From the NCBI GenBank assembly GCA_012064415.1, contig SSNU01000115.1:204212-268211 (forward strand): a stretch of DNA of 64,000 nucleotides. The letters are read 5' to 3'. Both the position numbers and the translations under genes were made by a program. The notes beneath the pieces were generated by a model. The model saw nothing but the letters and a program-made list of their open reading frames with translations, had not been told where the DNA came from and did no database searches. Numbering within the stretch: position 1 is the first letter of the stretch; each line of letters opens with the position of its first letter. This document shows, one piece after another, positions 63,001 to 64,000 of the stretch. Origin of the DNA: Gyrodactylus bullatarudis (Eukaryota; Platyhelminthes; Monogenea; Gyrodactylidea; Gyrodactylidae).

Positions 63001-63263
63001 TTGGCCAGCCTAACTGATAGATCATCATAAAAGTTTGGGGTTATTGTATTGCCAACTGCATTGGATATTGGGTTTGATTTAAACATTGATTGACTATTGC
63101 ACCCGGCTAATGACAACTTTGGATGTATCAATGCCGGTAGATGCATGATAACCATTTGGATAGAATAAAAAAACGTCAGTAAGGCTACAAAGTAATAGAA
63201 CTGATATGGACGGTTCATTGTTAGGCAGAGGAATATTGGGAAAAGATTCAACTTGAAGATGAC
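56807..63263 (-). CDS. CASD1: CASD1-like sialic acid O-acetyltransferase (C-terminal part, 7 exons)
   Basis: CASD1 proteins are multi-pass Golgi membrane enzymes that O-acetylate sialic acid; an N-terminal SGNH domain carries catalysis and the Cas1p-like membrane part follows. This window holds the C-terminal membrane part. Diagnostic motifs: MNRPYQFYYFV (family MDRPYQFYYFV), HRLSIDRFTTFYGILF (family WRLDRYVVFHGMLF), CNDFHPYI, ILRN, GRISLE and QYHIWLSADSNGILVLLPG (family QYHIWLAAD..GVLVLIPG). Six junctions join in phase. The loop after the RPYQFYYF helix is about 100 residues longer than in vertebrates. The SGNH part lies past the right edge. The gene converges on PKD. Confidence 0.93.
57309..57401 (-). 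CDS. CASD1: CASD1 exon: GRISLE region
   Basis: 93 bp, phase 0 both ends, acceptor CATGTTTAG, donor GAA|GTAAGA. It encodes LIGLIILRNSTENLRSKVSS and FIEIGRISLE. Confidence 0.93.
57464..57541 (-). CDS. CASD1: CASD1 exon: Cys loop and HPY motif
   Basis: 78 bp, phase 0 both ends, acceptor TTTTCCCAG, donor CCT|GTAAGT. It encodes AYILFVSNCQTKESCNDFHP and YIVAFP; the two Cys match the conserved C...K.EC pair. Confidence 0.93.
57542..58241. other. CASD1 intron, nothing recognised
   Basis: About 700 bp of AT-rich intron without visible transposon ends. Confidence 0.5.
58242..58368 (-). CDS. CASD1: CASD1 exon: membrane helix
   Basis: Donor TCA|GTGAGT, phase 0. It encodes a basic stretch (FSPRKLINRFFKLKCRQ) and a hydrophobic helix LIPGLLIILSIILMS. 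The acceptor CTCAGAG|C has a poor pyrimidine tract but restores phase with the upstream exon. Confidence 0.8.
58516..58800. repeat. TA-type inverted-repeat family, left half
   Basis: Starts GGCTAATTGATATGAAGTTG after TA in a CASD1 intron; interior family motifs continue to about 58800, without a right end. Confidence 0.6.
59086..59130 (+). ncRNA. Hammerhead-like relic
   Basis: Has the canonical CTGATGAG (59092-59099) and GAAA, with TATAAGCTTTATC resembling the stem III of 52239-52281. Stem II is not convincing. Confidence 0.3.
59409..59588 (-). CDS. CASD1: CASD1 exon: WHHRLSIDRF region
   Basis: Acceptor TTTCACATAG, donor CTT|GTAAGT, phase 2 both ends. It encodes SLHEWHHRLSIDRFTTFYGI and LFGVLIVILKRKKF, matching the conserved W-R-LDRY...H/YGMLF helix. 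Confidence 0.95.
59589..60499. other. CASD1 intron DNA
   Basis: AT-rich; 60240-60480 contains diverged interior motifs of the TA-type family (AAAAATGGGAATTCGGCGCC). Nothing else recognised. Confidence 0.45.
60500..61727. mobile_element. Long-inverted-repeat DNA element in CASD1 intron
   Basis: 1,228 bp with nearly identical inverted arms of about 410 bp (60500-60911 and 61315-61727), starting ATCTATACCTTTTTCAGGTC. The unique middle (about 400 bp) has a minus-strand frame of about 55 residues (61105-60935) with EVKRLLAAQRSEILAYQRDN and PTIQEVRLRRLELIAENA, helical and charged, resembling transposon-encoded Myb/SANT-like or accessory protein tails but not identified. The near-identity of arms suggests recent activity or gene conversion. 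Confidence 0.75.
61816..61858 (+). ncRNA. Hammerhead-like relic
   Basis: Same 'cggtgtttggt' lead as 52239-52281, then CTGGAGTG, GACGAAAATAATGC, TTTATCC. The core is altered. Confidence 0.3.
62147..62462 (-). CDS. CASD1: CASD1 exon: polar insertion and next membrane helix
   Basis: Acceptor GATTTCAG, donor CA|GTAAGT, phase 2. About 65 charged residues (RTKRYLDDSGIRFSLPRRKN, then basic ERLFNRIKLRVKKFF) precede the hydrophobic helix LFLILLLGIFACILEILV. Vertebrate CASD1 has only a short loop here. Confidence 0.88.
62855..63263 (-). CDS. CASD1: CASD1 exon: RPYQFYYF helix and long loop
   Basis: Acceptor TTCCTCTAG. Begins VIFKLNLFPIFLCL, then TMNRPYQFYYFVALLTFF, the most diagnostic motif, followed by a long polar loop containing an N-F-S site. 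The donor is uncertain: GTGATA at 62854 gives the phase needed for the next exon; the frame stays open to about 62805. Confidence 0.85.
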
Positions 63264-64000
63264 CTAGAGGAAATTTCCAAATGAAATTAAAAATATAGCA
63301 TAATCTGATTAGGTTCTCATTTAATAATCATAGATGAATAATAAAATTCTAATTACACGGTGATCAAAAAAAAATTTTTTGAAGATATTCTATTCAGAAC
63401 TTTATGCTGATCACGAATCTGACCTTAAAATCATCCTAGAACATTCATGAGTTGAGCAATTGACCAAACACACAAATTTTCATAAAATTTCAGACCATCA
63501 ATTCAATAACTTCAAAATTATTTATCAATCTAAGCCTAGTTGACATGAAGATGAGAATTTGCTATTCTTAAAATAATCTGAATATTTTCAGGAACATAAA
63601 TAATTTTTGGATCTCATGATGAAATGAGTCAATAAGTTTGTTTTAAAAAATACATTCTGACAAATTTCCCATTCTTTCAACCTTTGAACTAAATTTTTTG
63701 TCGTTTTCGAAGATGCGATAGACAAAGAGTACGAGTTCGACTAAACAAGTTCCCAAAATTTTGTGGGAAATCGAACCATTTGAATTTTTCGACTATCACG
63801 AAGGGAAATGATCCAAAAGTTCTTGGAGATGACCAGTTTTTTTCAATCAAATTGCTTCTTCTAAATCGATAAAAAATTTGTCAGAATGAAACAATTAAAG
63901 AAAAAATTTGACACATTTTCAAAATTCAGCTTAACTTTCTCCGGATTGAAGTTTTTAAGAAATTTTATTCATATCACATGTACTTGTGGAATTCAAAAAA
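63264..64000. other. CASD1 intron with a TA-type element copy at its right side
   Basis: 63535 onward begins AGCCTAGTTGACATGAAGAT after TA and continues with the internal palindrome type of 44243-45948; it runs off the window. No exon recognised. Earlier CASD1 exons, including the SGNH domain, lie beyond 64000. Confidence 0.6.

Overview
The window is eukaryotic: very AT-rich (roughly 70% A+T by eye), with intron-rich genes using GT/AG junctions and a dense load of transposable-element remnants. The two host genes are animal families. The transposons (Penelope-like elements with GIY-YIG domains, piggyBac, Mutator-like, Tc1/mariner-type inverted-repeat elements, LINE fragments) fit an invertebrate, most likely an arthropod with an AT-rich, repeat-rich genome such as a copepod or mite. 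The species cannot be fixed from the sequence alone. There is one assembly gap (25891-26429).

Plus strand, 1923-47361: the 3' part of a protein kinase D (PKD) gene, 17 exons spread over 45 kb. In order the exons encode C1a, a Ser-rich linker, C1b, an acidic linker, a PH domain with two large insertions, and a complete Ser/Thr kinase domain ending at a stop at 47361. The N-terminal exons lie upstream of the window. Most junctions join in phase; three small choices are ambiguous and flagged. The first of the two activation-loop serines typical of PKDs is glycine here.

Minus strand, 63263-56807: the 3' part of a CASD1-type gene (Cas1p-like multi-pass sialic-acid O-acetyltransferase), 7 exons, with the N-terminal SGNH domain beyond the right edge. 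It carries a long polar insertion in one loop between membrane segments. The two genes converge, with about 9.4 kb of repeat-filled intergenic DNA between their stop codons.

The rest is transposon archaeology. The clearest parts are: (a) 26890-31140, a Penelope-like element with an inverted copy of its own 3' end, interrupted by an inverted-repeat DNA element and two LINE fragments, where the inverted copy preserves the empty sites; (b) hammerhead-ribozyme-like motifs at the ends of these elements and a separate one at 56317-56443; (c) a piggyBac copy with TTAA duplications around the gap; (d) three Mutator-like elements with about 9-bp duplications, one holding a SWIM zinc finger; (e) a large family of TA-flanked inverted-repeat elements, one nested in another transposon. 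No CRISPR array, bacterial gene or canonical tRNA gene was seen.
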